DNA of 64,000 nucleotides from CAG-411 sp050875145 (GCA_050875145.1 JBNMLH010000002.1:186001-250000), one strand, 5' to 3'. Numbered from the stretch's first letter, positions 8,968 through 18,231 are shown. The notes: a model not told the origin generated them from the letters alone. Numbers and translations: made by a program.

Positions 8968-10194
8968 ATGCAAAGTAATGTGTTAGAAAAGTTTTTAAGA
9001 TATGTAAAAGTGGATACGCAATCCAGTGAAGAGACAACGCAGTTTCCGAGTACAGAAAAGCAAAAAGAATTAGGAAGGATGCTGTATGAAGAACTAGAAA
9101 AAATGGGAGCTTTGGATGTATTTTTTGATGAGAAGTATGGATATGTGTATGCAAAGATTCCAGCAACCTGTGAGGACTATGATAAAAAGGTTCTTGGTTT
9201 TATTTCGCATATGGATACTTCACCAGAAACATCGGGTGCGGGAGTAAATCCTAGAATAGTGAATGATTACGATGGAGAAGATATTTGCTTAAATGAAAAA
9301 CAAAATATTATTTTGAGTCCGAAAGAATATCCAGAATTAAAGGAATATGTAGGAAAAACGTTGATTGTAACGGATGGAACAACCTTATTAGGTGCAGACG
9401 ATAAAGCTGGAGTGGCTGAAATTATGGCTATGGCAGAATATCTTTTAACACATCCAGAAGTAAAGCACAGAGAAATTGCCATTGCGTTTACACCGGATGA
9501 AGAAATCGGGGCGGGAGTAGATTATTTTGATTTGAAACGTTTTGGAGCGGATTATGCATATACGGTAGACGGTGGAGCGATTGGAGAATTGGAATACGAA
9601 AATTTTAATGCTGCATCGGCTAGTATAAAGGTACAGGGCATTACCGTACATCCAGGAGAGGCAAAAAATAAAATGAAGCATGCATCGCGGATTGCGATGG
9701 AGTTTGACAGAAATCTTCCAGAACAGCAGAAGCCAGAATATACACAAGGATATGAAGGCTTTTTTCATCTGACTCATATGGAAGGAGAGGTAGAACATGC
9801 AATATTGCAATATATTATTCGAGATCATGACAGGAAACAATTTGAAGAAAAGAAATTGTTGTTTGAAAAGAATGTGGATTATCTGAATGCAAAATATGGA
9901 GAGGGAACAGTGCAGTGTTGTATAAAGGACTCCTATTATAATATGAAAGAAAAAATAGAGCCTACCCATTTATTTTTAATAGAGCGGGCAAAGACTTGTA
10001 TGGAAGAACTTTCAATTGTGCCTAAGAATCAACCAATTCGTGGTGGTACAGATGGGGCAAGGTTGTCGTTTATGGGACTGCCATGTCCGAATTTATGTAC
10101 TGGAGGACACAATTTTCATGGAAGATTTGAATATTGTTGTGTAGAGTCCATGGAACAGATTGTTAAACTATTAATCAGTTTAACGCAAAAGTAG
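8968..10194 (+). CDS. pepT: Peptidase T (tripeptide aminopeptidase)
   Basis: M20 metallopeptidase that removes the N-terminal residue from tripeptides in the cytosol. Metal and catalytic motifs are all present: FISHMDTSPE (HxD), LLGADDKAG (bridging Asp), TPDEEIGAG (catalytic Glu-Glu), YTVDGG (Asp) and LCTGGHNFHGRFE (last His). FLRYVKVDTQS at the N-terminus is the PepT signature. 408 residues is the normal length. ATG 8968 is chosen, 8 nt after GAAGGGAG; the GTG at 8959 overlaps that site. Confidence 0.96.
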   Translation: MQSNVLEKFLRYVKVDTQSSEETTQFPSTEKQKELGRMLYEELEKMGALDVFFDEKYGYVYAKIPATCEDYDKKVLGFISHMDTSPETSGAGVNPRIVNDYDGEDICLNEKQNIILSPKEYPELKEYVGKTLIVTDGTTLLGADDKAGVAEIMAMAEYLLTHPEVKHREIAIAFTPDEEIGAGVDYFDLKRFGADYAYTVDGGAIGELEYENFNAASASIKVQGITVHPGEAKNKMKHASRIAMEFDRNLPEQQKPEYTQGYEGFFHLTHMEGEVEHAILQYIIRDHDRKQFEEKKLLFEKNVDYLNAKYGEGTVQCCIKDSYYNMKEKIEPTHLFLIERAKTCMEELSIVPKNQPIRGGTDGARLSFMGLPCPNLCTGGHNFHGRFEYCCVESMEQIVKLLISLTQK

Positions 10195-10208
10195 AAATAA
10201 GTTTTATT

Positions 10209-10248
10209 GTATTGCAGTCTAGAATACTTCTGTATCAGACTGCAATAC
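10209..10248. terminator. Inverted repeat between convergent pepT and nuclease gene
   Basis: A perfect 12-bp inverted repeat (10209-10220 with 10237-10248) with a 16-nt loop. It overlaps the last codons and stop of the minus-strand nuclease gene. There is no T-run on either side, so termination is uncertain. Confidence 0.45.
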
Positions 10249-11343
10249 GATAGAGTTATTGTCTTTTAGAAAGCTATTTATATAGGAAGAGAGTAGACTG
10301 GTATTTGAAAGAAAGTTTTCTTCTAAGGCAATATAGTTTTTTTCACTATGCAAAGCTTCTTTAAAGACAGGAGCAAGTGTTGTTGCATAAACAGGGATAA
10401 ATTTCCCTGTTTTTTTTATATAACAGTTTTCTTTCTTGGCACGTTCCCGATGTGCTTTGTCCACATAAGAGGCTACACTCTTATGAATTGCAGTATCTTC
10501 TATAGGGAGATAGTAATAATTTTTATAATCTTCATAAAAGTATTTTAATTCTGTTTCATAGATGGAAACAAGTATGGTGAGTGTGTTTTGCTCTACTTGA
10601 ATTGCGGAATCTTCTCCTGTCCAGAATAATTTTTCTGAGGAAAAGGGAAGGGTAGCACGCAGCATAAGAAGGTTTTCGTTTATAAAGTGTTTTATATTTG
10701 TAAGAGAAATTGTTCCGTTCAATAAGTCTGCAAGAAAAAGAATATTGGAGAATTGTAGCATACCTACTAAATCGTCATGATTGTGAAGTAATAAGAGGTT
10801 TTCAATTTCAGAGGCTTCCTTCAAAGCGTTTTCGGAACGTGCTTTATGATAGTTTTGATAAAAGGCAATTAATTCTCCACCTGTATAAATATCTGTTCGA
10901 TTGATATGAAGGAATTGTTCCAAAGTTTTTTGTTTTAGATTTGAAGTTTGCATGCGTTTGCGATGGGGAAAAATTATTTTGTAGATATCTATACTTTCAA
11001 TTGAAGAAAAGTTATATTGTTCAGTTGAAAGATTGTGCTGCTTACATTTTTTCTCAATAAACGGGATATCAAAGCCAGTTCCATTAAAATGAATAAGGCA
11101 GTGAAAAGATTTCATAAAGGAGAAAAATGCTTTTAATAAAGCGTCTTCACTTTGATAATCATCAGCAAACCATTGTAACGTATTCCAATGGCCGTTTGTG
11201 TAGAATAAGACTCCAATTAAATAAAGAGCGCTGGTTTTTGCTGAAAATCCGGTTGTTTCTATATCGAAAAAAAGTAATTCCTCTTTGGGATAGGAAAAAG
11301 GGTAGGAAAGATCACCTTGACAAACTGTTTGAATTGTTTTCAT
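10219..11343 (-). CDS. YprB-like RNase H-fold exonuclease
   Basis: 374 residues. The N-terminal half is a 3'-5' exonuclease-like RNase H fold: LLFFDIETTGF (motif I, Asp and Glu), CLIHFNGTGFDIPFI (motif II, Asp) and HNHDDLVGML (motif III). This pattern matches the YprB family of putative ribonucleases or DNases. The C-terminal 150 residues show no motif I recognise. ATG 11343 (MKTIQ...) is preferred to ATG 11391, which lacks a ribosome site, although the AAAGG before 11343 is about 12 nt away. Faces pepT tail to tail and the histidine kinase head to head. Substrate unknown. Confidence 0.7.
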   Translation of the reverse strand: MKTIQTVCQGDLSYPFSYPKEELLFFDIETTGFSAKTSALYLIGVLFYTNGHWNTLQWFADDYQSEDALLKAFFSFMKSFHCLIHFNGTGFDIPFIEKKCKQHNLSTEQYNFSSIESIDIYKIIFPHRKRMQTSNLKQKTLEQFLHINRTDIYTGGELIAFYQNYHKARSENALKEASEIENLLLLHNHDDLVGMLQFSNILFLADLLNGTISLTNIKHFINENLLMLRATLPFSSEKLFWTGEDSAIQVEQNTLTILVSIYETELKYFYEDYKNYYYLPIEDTAIHKSVASYVDKAHRERAKKENCYIKKTGKFIPVYATTLAPVFKEALHSEKNYIALEENFLSNTSLLSSYINSFLKDNNSIVLQSDTEVF

Positions 11344-11451
11344 GCTTCTAAATCGCCTTTCTGTTTTGTAAAAATATTTAGATAATAGCATCTATTTATT
11401 GGGTGACATCTAAAAATATGTTTCTATTTCTAGTTTATTAACTGATTTTTT

Positions 11452-11480
11452 GTAGTAGCATTTTGCAAAGATAAAGTCAA
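11452..11480 (-). promoter_or_regulatory. Candidate promoter for the YprB-like gene
   Basis: Read on the minus strand: TTGACT (plus-strand 11475-11480), 17-nt spacer, TACTAC (11452-11457), about 110 nt upstream of the chosen start. Confidence 0.5.
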
Positions 11481-11625
11481 ATGTATTGTAACATACTTTG
11501 GATTAAATGGGTGAGAAAAACAGATGAATGAATAGATTTTTCTATAAAATTGACACAATTATCTCAATTATTTGTCTACATATCAATAGAAAAGTTTGAT
11601 AAAATACAATTGGGAGGTGCAGGGC

Positions 11626-12927
11626 ATGCTTCGAATGGAAATTGCATTGTTACTTGTTTTAGGTTTTATTGCTTATGTTTATTTTTCCGCAGGTAGGAAA
11701 TATACATTATTACATAAAACATTTTCTATTTTACTGATTACCATGTTAGTTAATTTATTGTTTGATACAGTTACTCTATATACAGTAAACCATTTGGATA
11801 CTGTACCGCGATTGTGGAATGACATTTTACATCGCTTTTTTATTGGAAGTATGGTTCTGGTTGTCTATCTGTTTTATCGCTACATTGCAGTTTTAGTGAA
11901 AGAAGGAATTGGAAAATGTAGAAACCTGGATATACCTGCAAGAATTTTTTTGGTAATTGCAGAAGTAGCAGTTATTTTATTGCCAGTGCATTATGCAGTG
12001 ACAGCGAAAGGCAATTATTCGGATGGGGTCCATGCTAGTGTATGTTATATCAGTATGGCATTTTATTTGATTCTTTGCGTTTGGCTTTTGTTGAACAATT
12101 GGAAACAGATTGAAGAAAAAAAGAAGATAGCTATTGGTGTGGCACTTGTGATTGAGTTGGTTGTATCCGTATTGCAGGCAATCAATCCGACTTGGCTGAT
12201 TAGTGGTATGGGAATGACGTTGATGACATTATCATTTTATCTGACACTGGAAAATCCAGATAGCATACGAGCAGAGTTGACAGAACAGAAAATGTCTATG
12301 TTGTACTTGAAAAGTCAGGTAAATCCTCATTTTTTATATAATACACTGGATACCATTCGTATTCAGGCACAGTTGAATGGAGATAAAAAAGTAGCAGAGT
12401 TACTAATGCAGTTAGTGGATTTCTTTCGTCTTAGTGTGAAAGTGGATCAAGCTATGATTGCGTTGGACGACGAAATAGAACTTTTGGAAAATTATATGGA
12501 ATTGATGTGTTACCGTTATCCAAATTTAAAATGTACCTATGAGATTGATCCGGATTTGGGAGGGATACAAGTACCCAATTTTATACTACAGCCTATTGTG
12601 GAGAACAGTTTACTTCATGGATTGAAAAATAAGGGGTATCGTGGTGAGATACAGATTACAGTTCGAAAAACGGCAGATGAGTGTATGGAGATTTTGGTTT
12701 GTGATACAGGTAGTGGTTTTGAAGAAGGAAAAAAAGAGGCAATTGACCAAATGTTGTTACATTATGCTAGTCATCCTGCAAAACTGGAGGGAAACAGTAT
12801 TGGTATTTTAAATGTGCAAAAACGGATTAAAATGCTTTGTGGTCGGGAATACGGACTTTGGTATACAGAAAATATTAACGGTGGTGTGACCGCACATTTG
12901 TTATTACCGTTAAAGGAGGATGTTTGA
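11626..12927 (+). CDS. Sensor histidine kinase, YesM/LytS type
   Basis: 433 residues. The first 220 hold about six or seven hydrophobic membrane segments and no large extracellular loop, so the ligand is probably sensed in or near the membrane. A short linker leads to a His_kinase domain: LKSQVNPHFLYNTLDTIR carries the phospho-accepting His, PIVENSLLHGLK is the N box, and CDTGSGF plus SIGILNVQKRIKMLCG are the G boxes of the HATPase domain. Start ATG 11626 lies 8 nt after TGGGAGG. It overlaps the response-regulator gene by one base (TGATG), showing translational coupling. Confidence 0.88.
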   Translation: MLRMEIALLLVLGFIAYVYFSAGRKYTLLHKTFSILLITMLVNLLFDTVTLYTVNHLDTVPRLWNDILHRFFIGSMVLVVYLFYRYIAVLVKEGIGKCRNLDIPARIFLVIAEVAVILLPVHYAVTAKGNYSDGVHASVCYISMAFYLILCVWLLLNNWKQIEEKKKIAIGVALVIELVVSVLQAINPTWLISGMGMTLMTLSFYLTLENPDSIRAELTEQKMSMLYLKSQVNPHFLYNTLDTIRIQAQLNGDKKVAELLMQLVDFFRLSVKVDQAMIALDDEIELLENYMELMCYRYPNLKCTYEIDPDLGGIQVPNFILQPIVENSLLHGLKNKGYRGEIQITVRKTADECMEILVCDTGSGFEEGKKEAIDQMLLHYASHPAKLEGNSIGILNVQKRIKMLCGREYGLWYTENINGGVTAHLLLPLKEDV

Positions 12928-13670
12928 TGAGAAAATTGGGAGTGCTTTTGGTAGATGATGAAATTATGATACGAGAGGGATTTAAACGACTATTTGATTG
13001 GGAATTACATGATTGTGAAGTAGTTGGAGAGGCAGCAGATGGTATGGATGCATTGAACCAAATAGATACATTAAATCCAGATATTGTTATTATGGATATT
13101 AATATTCCGATTATAAATGGTTTGAAAGTGATTAAACTTAGTCGAATGAAACATCCAGAGATTGCCTTTGTAATCGTATCTGGATATGATGACTTTTCGT
13201 ATTGCAGAGAAGCACTTCGATTGCAGATTACAGATTATATTTTAAAACCTGTAAATTATGATGAATTTGGAAAATGCATTGATAATTTGAAGATTTCGTT
13301 GTTTCAAAAGAGAATATCGAAAGACAAGGAAGCAGAAAAGCAAGATTTGAGAATGATTTCCGGTATTACACGTTACCTACAGGAACATCTTTCGGAAGAG
13401 ATTAGTCTTTCTATTCTGGCAAAGGAATTTCACCTAAATCCCCAATATATTAGTCAGTTATTTAAGATTGAAATTGGTGTGGGTTTTTTAACCTATTTAA
13501 CCAATGTTCGTTTGGAAAAGGCAAAAAAATTATTGGTTTCCACTTCACTTTCTGTGGCAGAGGTAGCGGAACAGTGTGGGTATAGTGATTACCGGGTATT
13601 TACCAAAGTATTTAAAAAGACAGAAGGAATTACGCCATCGCAATTTAGAAAGGAGTTTGTAGTTATTTAG
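12927..13670 (+). CDS. Response regulator, AraC-type DNA-binding (YesN type)
   Basis: 247 residues. Receiver domain 1-120 with all key residues: VLLVDDE (acidic pair), DIVIMDINIP (phosphoryl Asp), VSGYDD and YILKPV (Lys). Residues about 145-245 form two AraC helix-turn-helix motifs (SLSILAKEFHLNPQYISQLF and VAEVAEQCGYSDYRVFTKVF). ATG 12927 overlaps the kinase stop and follows AAGGAGGA. Such YesM/YesN pairs usually regulate adjacent genes; here the downstream cluster of unknown envelope genes follows without a terminator. Confidence 0.9.
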   Translation: MRKLGVLLVDDEIMIREGFKRLFDWELHDCEVVGEAADGMDALNQIDTLNPDIVIMDINIPIINGLKVIKLSRMKHPEIAFVIVSGYDDFSYCREALRLQITDYILKPVNYDEFGKCIDNLKISLFQKRISKDKEAEKQDLRMISGITRYLQEHLSEEISLSILAKEFHLNPQYISQLFKIEIGVGFLTYLTNVRLEKAKKLLVSTSLSVAEVAEQCGYSDYRVFTKVFKKTEGITPSQFRKEFVVI

Positions 13671-13754
13671 TGTGGGGCTGAAAATTACAGAAGTTTTTGG
13701 AAATAGAGCATTTGAGCTAAAAAGAAAATGTAAGAGAAAGGAAGTAGAAAGGCA

Positions 13755-15089
13755 ATGCCGTTTTGGAACAGACTGTTTGGAAAAAAAGAAAAAAACGATG
13801 TGGAATTGTATATGGAAGAAAGAATAAGGGGGCATGATACATACCCAGATACAAGGAAGAAGGAAAAGAAAGAAGAAAATGCATCATTGGCGGAAACAGA
13901 GGTTACCAAGCAGGAAGAATCTTTATTACAAGGAGATTTATCAGTAATCCCAGAACAATATTATTTTTGGAAAGATGATGAAATGTGTTTATTTATGGAT
14001 TATTTTCAGGAAGGAATTTTTTATGCAAATGATTGCGTAATAGATAGAAAAAGAGCGGGAAGATTGTATGCGTATTTTCAGAATCCAGAAAAGATACTAG
14101 AATTGTGGTATCGGGAATTTTTAGAAGAACAAAAAGGAGCAGAAAGAAATAAAACGGTAAAGGAAAATATAATATATGATATTGATGAACTATTGCGTAC
14201 CGTTTGTGCGTTTGGTTTGCAGGATTGTGAGAAATACATATTGCCAATAGCTAAGAAAAGGCAGTTTTTGGATTATTGGTTTTCCACAGAAAAAATGCAC
14301 TACAATAGTATGCTTGCATTTGTAGAAAAATTATTCTTTTTGGGAGAAGAAAAGCTTGGCGTTGAATTGTTAGTAAAACTGTTTGAACTGAAAAAAGAGC
14401 CGTTTTATCAGGATTTATTGCAAGAGGATTTTATGAATATCTATTGTAAAATGAGAAGGATGATACCCAAACAGGTGGAACAGATGCGGGAAACTTTGCA
14501 ACAGAGCGTAGCAGAAGCTGGATATAAAGACTTTGTCCAGCAGTTAAAGCAAAAAGATGATGAAATTTTAGAAAACAATTATGTAAATGTATATGAGATT
14601 GCGGAGGCTTTTTTGGAAAATCCTGAGAAAACGTTGGAAATATGGCTAGAACTATTAAGAGAGCATGAGGAAGAAATGCAGAAGGAACTGGAAAATGGAA
14701 CTTTGAATAAAGAAAATAGTATAGGAAAGCAGTTGACAGAATATGTGTTAGAAGCGATTGGAACCATAGGAAAATATAGATTTGCCGGCATTCCAAAATG
14801 CCTTGGAGAGAACGAAGAATGGTGTCATTTTATGATTTATTCAGGTGGTGGAGAAAACTTAAATAAGTATCTTAATACAATGTTTCAATCTAATCATGTG
14901 GAAATAGTAGAACGGATTCTAAAGTTGCTAAAGCCAGTTATAGGAAAAGAAAAAGACCATTGGAATTATTTTTGTACTATGTTAGGGGAATATTCTGGGC
15001 AACTTTTTGAAAGGTGGGATATGCCTGAAAATGAGGAAGATTTTACGCAACTTGCAGATGATTTTACGGATCGTTGGTTTGTAGAGTAA
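13755..15089 (+). CDS. Unknown soluble protein, helical, 444 residues
   Basis: I do not recognise this protein. It begins MPFWNRLFGKKEKNDVELYM, then a charged stretch (KKEKKEENASLAE), then about 370 residues rich in Glu, Lys, Leu, Phe and Tyr with a predicted all-helical, soluble character and no signal peptide or membrane segment. Two parts look alike: each has an FxNPEKxLExWxxxL motif (FQNPEKILELWYREFLEEQ and FLENPEKTLEIWLELLREH), suggesting an internal duplication with helical repeats. Starts 84 nt after the response regulator; RBS AGAAAGG. A cytosolic partner of the neighbouring membrane proteins is possible, but this is inference. Confidence 0.65.
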   Translation: MPFWNRLFGKKEKNDVELYMEERIRGHDTYPDTRKKEKKEENASLAETEVTKQEESLLQGDLSVIPEQYYFWKDDEMCLFMDYFQEGIFYANDCVIDRKRAGRLYAYFQNPEKILELWYREFLEEQKGAERNKTVKENIIYDIDELLRTVCAFGLQDCEKYILPIAKKRQFLDYWFSTEKMHYNSMLAFVEKLFFLGEEKLGVELLVKLFELKKEPFYQDLLQEDFMNIYCKMRRMIPKQVEQMRETLQQSVAEAGYKDFVQQLKQKDDEILENNYVNVYEIAEAFLENPEKTLEIWLELLREHEEEMQKELENGTLNKENSIGKQLTEYVLEAIGTIGKYRFAGIPKCLGENEEWCHFMIYSGGGENLNKYLNTMFQSNHVEIVERILKLLKPVIGKEKDHWNYFCTMLGEYSGQLFERWDMPENEEDFTQLADDFTDRWFVE

Positions 15090-15133
15090 GAGGTATTGTT
15101 ACAAAGTACAAGAAACAAAAGAGAGAAGATAGT

Positions 15134-15307
15134 ATGAAAAATGTGAAAAAGTGTTTTATAGCTGTTGCGGTAATCGCAGGTGTGTTGGTAATGGATGTGA
15201 TTGTTCAAAATTGCATAAATTTTTGCATACCAGATACGATACTGAGTATGTGTAGTGCGATGATTGGAATCGGATTATATGAAATATTGTTGAAAAAAGT
15301 AAGTTAA
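15134..15307 (+). CDS. Small two-helix membrane protein, 57 residues
   Basis: Begins MKNVKKCFIAVAVIAG and has two hydrophobic segments (about 8-24 and 31-52) separated by a short polar turn containing two Cys, ending in a Lys-rich tip. No family recognised. An in-frame TTG/ATG extension into the upstream gene is possible, but ATG 15134 starts a typical positively charged membrane N-terminus. RBS weak (GAGAGAAG). It lies 44 nt after the preceding gene and 25 nt before the next, within a same-strand series. Confidence 0.5.
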   Translation: MKNVKKCFIAVAVIAGVLVMDVIVQNCINFCIPDTILSMCSAMIGIGLYEILLKKVS

Positions 15308-15332
15308 TTGTATTAAGGTTAGTGAGGAAAAA

Positions 15333-15788
15333 ATGAAATTTGAAAAACCTACGGAAGAGATGAAGGAGTTGTTGTATAAAAACTATAAGTGGAGTGTTAG
15401 GGGAGAACTCTTTTTTTATGGAATAATAGCAACTCCACTAACAGGAGTGTTTATAATAGGATTGCTATTTTGTAAAGAGTTATCGGTCATACAGATTATT
15501 ATCACAGGCATAACTGTAGTTATATTTCTTTCTACACTAGTATCGTATAAATCCACATTAAAAAAGATGAAAAGTGGAGATTTTATGATTTCTAAGGTGA
15601 TTTTTAAAGGATTTCATAAAAAATTGCATTCTCCATTGGAGATGGAATTTGAATATGAAAATGCGGAAGGAAGTAGGATAACAGAAAGACATCAAGTAGA
15701 TGTATTTAAGGGTAAAAGACCACCAGTAGCAGGAGAGGAGATTGTTATTACAATGATGCCTAATCAGACTATATATTTTGTCGAGTAA
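15333..15788 (+). CDS. Unknown membrane protein with C-terminal beta-rich domain
   Basis: 151 residues. Two adjacent membrane segments (about 28-47 and 52-71) are followed by a polar, probably beta-rich domain (VIFKGFHKKLHSPLEMEFEY onward) ending IVITMMPNQTIYFVE. The layout recalls small DUF3592-like proteins, but I cannot confirm that. Good ribosome site (GTGAGGAAAAA). Part of the unknown cluster after the two-component system. Confidence 0.6.
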   Translation: MKFEKPTEEMKELLYKNYKWSVRGELFFYGIIATPLTGVFIIGLLFCKELSVIQIIITGITVVIFLSTLVSYKSTLKKMKSGDFMISKVIFKGFHKKLHSPLEMEFEYENAEGSRITERHQVDVFKGKRPPVAGEEIVITMMPNQTIYFVE

Positions 15789-15840
15789 AATGTGAATACT
15801 ATTTTAGAATGAATGAGTGAAAAAAGGATGAAAAGATTTT

Positions 15841-16239
15841 ATGGAACGAATTGAAAAAAGGACGAAAAAATATACAATAACAACTGTATTTGGAGTGATT
15901 GGGATATTTTCCTGGATGCTTACGCTTTTATTGCGTGAAAGGTCCTGGAATGGCATGGAAACTATGCAATTTATATTAGGGGTTATGCCCAATATATCTG
16001 CATGCTGGTTGTTTCTATGGTTTGGGGAAACTATAGTTACGAGAAAAAAGCAAATGTTTACGTTTAAAGTTGCAACGATTGTATCTGTGGTGATTTTCTT
16101 ATTGGCAGTTGCATCTGAAGTGGTACATGATTTATTTTTAAACAGCCCATTTGATAAAAATGATATAATTGCTACGATATTGGCAATAGTGGTGTATTTA
16201 ATAAGCATGTTTGTGTTTACACGTTTACAGAAACAATAG
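15841..16239 (+). CDS. Unknown four-helix membrane protein, 132 residues
   Basis: Hydrophobic segments at about 13-30, 46-61, 74-93 and 106-126, with basic residues at the N-terminus (RIEKRTKK) and after helix 2 (TRKK). No motif I recognise. Starts 52 nt after the previous gene; AAAAAGGATG lies about 10 nt before the ATG. Most likely an integral inner-membrane protein of the cluster. Confidence 0.6.
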   Translation: MERIEKRTKKYTITTVFGVIGIFSWMLTLLLRERSWNGMETMQFILGVMPNISACWLFLWFGETIVTRKKQMFTFKVATIVSVVIFLLAVASEVVHDLFLNSPFDKNDIIATILAIVVYLISMFVFTRLQKQ

Positions 16240-16279
16240 AAGAGGCTATATTTTAGCAATATGTTAGGAGGAAAAGTAG

Positions 16280-17260
16280 ATGGAAAAGAGGATAAAAACG
16301 TTAATAAGTACATTTGCTGTAGTTCTTGTTTTGGTGATAGGTGCAACTGGATGTACATTCAGCCATTTCCAAAAGAAGGAGAAAACAGAAGTAACTATGA
16401 CGCAAACAAAGGACAAGAAGGAGGTAAAGCAAACAAAAAACATAGAAAAAGAAAGAGCAATAACGTCTGTTTCGGCAGCATTGGAAACAAAAATAGAGGA
16501 TGTACCGGAAGGTGTATATTGTTTATGTTTTTTCCCAGATGCAATATGTTTTGATAAAAATTTTGTAGATGGAGTAAATAGCCTGGACGGAGTGTATTAC
16601 GTACCAGATGAGAAGGTTCAGAAAAAAATCCAAGAACTTTTAGAGCATCCGAAGAAAATGGAGAAAGAAACAACAAAATGGAGAAAAAAATATATAGACT
16701 ATGAATCTCAATGGTTAAAAAAACATAATCAAACGATAGAGGCAGCATATTCTTTATTATATAAAGAGGGAGAAGAAAATGTTACAAGATATAATATAAA
16801 TGTGGACGGCATTATAGAAAATGAAGATACTATTATGAACAATCCTAAATTATATAAATATTTGTCAAGCGTTTTAAAGAACAAATTTCAGTACGAACCA
16901 ATATCTGTATCTAGCATAAAAAATATAGAGTCTGCAACGATGGAGTATGTGAATCCAGAGGATAAAAAGCAATACAGACAGACAATTAAGAAGAAAGAGG
17001 TTTTAGAAAAATTTGAAGATTGGTTTTCTCATGCGAAGGCTTGTTATAGTGGGGATCGACCTTATTTTAATGGATTGTTGACCTTGAAGTTAAAAAATGG
17101 AAAAAATATTAAATTAACAATGGCTAGTACTGGTGTTTCCTATTTTTCGGTGAATGGTGACCTTTACGATTATGAACCGAAAAACAAATTGGAAGGATTT
17201 AATGCGTATGCTGTTTTTGAATGTTTTGATAAAATTCCATATTATAATTACGCAGATTAA
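16280..17260 (+). CDS. Unknown lipoprotein, 326 residues
   Basis: Signal peptide with a lipobox (VIGATGC, Cys at residue 25), then a Lys/Thr/Glu-rich linker and a domain of about 270 residues that I do not recognise. Features include CLCFFPDAICF, a long charged helix (HPKKMEKETTKWRKKYIDYE) and a Tyr-rich end (DKIPYYNYAD). The general plan fits a surface-tethered binding or sensing protein. RBS AGGAGG, 9 nt before ATG. The following gene starts 12 nt later, so the two are coupled. Confidence 0.65.
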   Translation: MEKRIKTLISTFAVVLVLVIGATGCTFSHFQKKEKTEVTMTQTKDKKEVKQTKNIEKERAITSVSAALETKIEDVPEGVYCLCFFPDAICFDKNFVDGVNSLDGVYYVPDEKVQKKIQELLEHPKKMEKETTKWRKKYIDYESQWLKKHNQTIEAAYSLLYKEGEENVTRYNINVDGIIENEDTIMNNPKLYKYLSSVLKNKFQYEPISVSSIKNIESATMEYVNPEDKKQYRQTIKKKEVLEKFEDWFSHAKACYSGDRPYFNGLLTLKLKNGKNIKLTMASTGVSYFSVNGDLYDYEPKNKLEGFNAYAVFECFDKIPYYNYAD

Positions 17261-17271
17261 GGGGACTGGTT

Positions 17272-17814
17272 ATGCACTACCCAAACTTTAAAACTTTTTG
17301 GAAAATATTTTTATGCATTATGTTTCTTATATTTTTTGTTATTGCTGTATTGAATATTTTTGCATGGAGCAACTACAGCCATACGTGGAGCAGATTTTGT
17401 AGTGAACAAGCAAAAGCCAAAAAGGAAGGATATGAAAAAAGTTTTTTCATTTGCAATCGCGAAGAAAACATAACATTAAACGGAGAAAACTATATTCATT
17501 TCCATGCATATCGTCCTGCATTTTTAGATGGTGCTTACGAGGAGGAACTCCTTATGCCGACTTCTCTTACTTATTTGGATAAGGTACCTGCACAACGTGA
17601 TAGACTGGTTATTTTCGCTAAAGAGGTATCTAATTTTGATATGGGGCAGGGAGAAAAATACAAAATTATAAGCATATACTCTGTATGTGATTATGCTTTA
17701 CTCAAAAGTAAAAAATTTATAAGCATTGCTTTGAATGTTACTGTAATTGCAGGAGGTTTGGACATTACGATGGTATTTATATTTGTAATACATAGAACTA
17801 GGAGAAAAAATTAA
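17272..17814 (+). CDS. Unknown membrane protein with extracytoplasmic domain
   Basis: 180 residues. One membrane segment near the N-terminus (about 11-33) and one near the C-terminus (about 148-172), with a 110-residue polar domain between them that is probably outside the cell (SHTWSRFCSEQ ... KYKIISIYSV). Ends in a basic cluster (RTRRKN). No family recognised. It is the last gene of the cluster begun by the two-component system; no clear terminator follows in the 147 nt before spoIIID. Confidence 0.6.
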   Translation: MHYPNFKTFWKIFLCIMFLIFFVIAVLNIFAWSNYSHTWSRFCSEQAKAKKEGYEKSFFICNREENITLNGENYIHFHAYRPAFLDGAYEEELLMPTSLTYLDKVPAQRDRLVIFAKEVSNFDMGQGEKYKIISIYSVCDYALLKSKKFISIALNVTVIAGGLDITMVFIFVIHRTRRKN

Positions 17815-17961
17815 AGATACAGCAAATTTATTGATGGAGATAATTATAAAATACTTTATTTTAGTAAGATTTAGTAAAAATTTGAAGGAAAACCAGATGG
17901 AAGAATAGATTTTTCAATTACTTCATAGAATGGTATAAAGATTTGAACCTGAGGGGTAGTT

Positions 17962-18231
17962 ATGAAAAACTATATTGAAGAACGGGCAGTAGGAATTGCT
18001 AAATATATTATTCATGAAAATGCCACTGTTCGTCAGGCTGCCAAGCAGTTTGGTATTAGTAAAAGTACTGCACATAAAGATTGTGTTGAACGGTTACAGT
18101 ACATTAATCCATCATTGGCAAAAGAGGTTCGTAAGGTATTGGATGTGAATAAACTGGAGAGACATATTCGAGGGGGAATGGCTACAAAAGAAAAATATTT
18201 GAATCATAAAGAGGAAAAGATTTCTTCCTAA
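17962..18231 (+). CDS. spoIIID: Sporulation transcriptional regulator SpoIIID
   Basis: 89-residue mother-cell DNA-binding protein. The whole chain aligns with known SpoIIID by eye: YIEERAVGIAKYIIHENATVRQAAKQFGISKSTAHKDCVERL carries the helix-turn-helix, and the C-terminal HIRGGMATKEKYL matches the family's RHLRGGEATKLKY. It modulates sigma-E-dependent genes during endospore formation, so the organism is a sporulator or descends from one. ATG follows GAGGGG. I could not identify a convincing sigma-E promoter upstream. Confidence 0.95.
   Translation: MKNYIEERAVGIAKYIIHENATVRQAAKQFGISKSTAHKDCVERLQYINPSLAKEVRKVLDVNKLERHIRGGMATKEKYLNHKEEKISS

Noticed and set aside
13755..17814. Prophage or integrated element
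   Set aside because: No integrase, transposase, att-like repeats or tRNA target near the unknown cluster; codon use looks like that of the neighbours.
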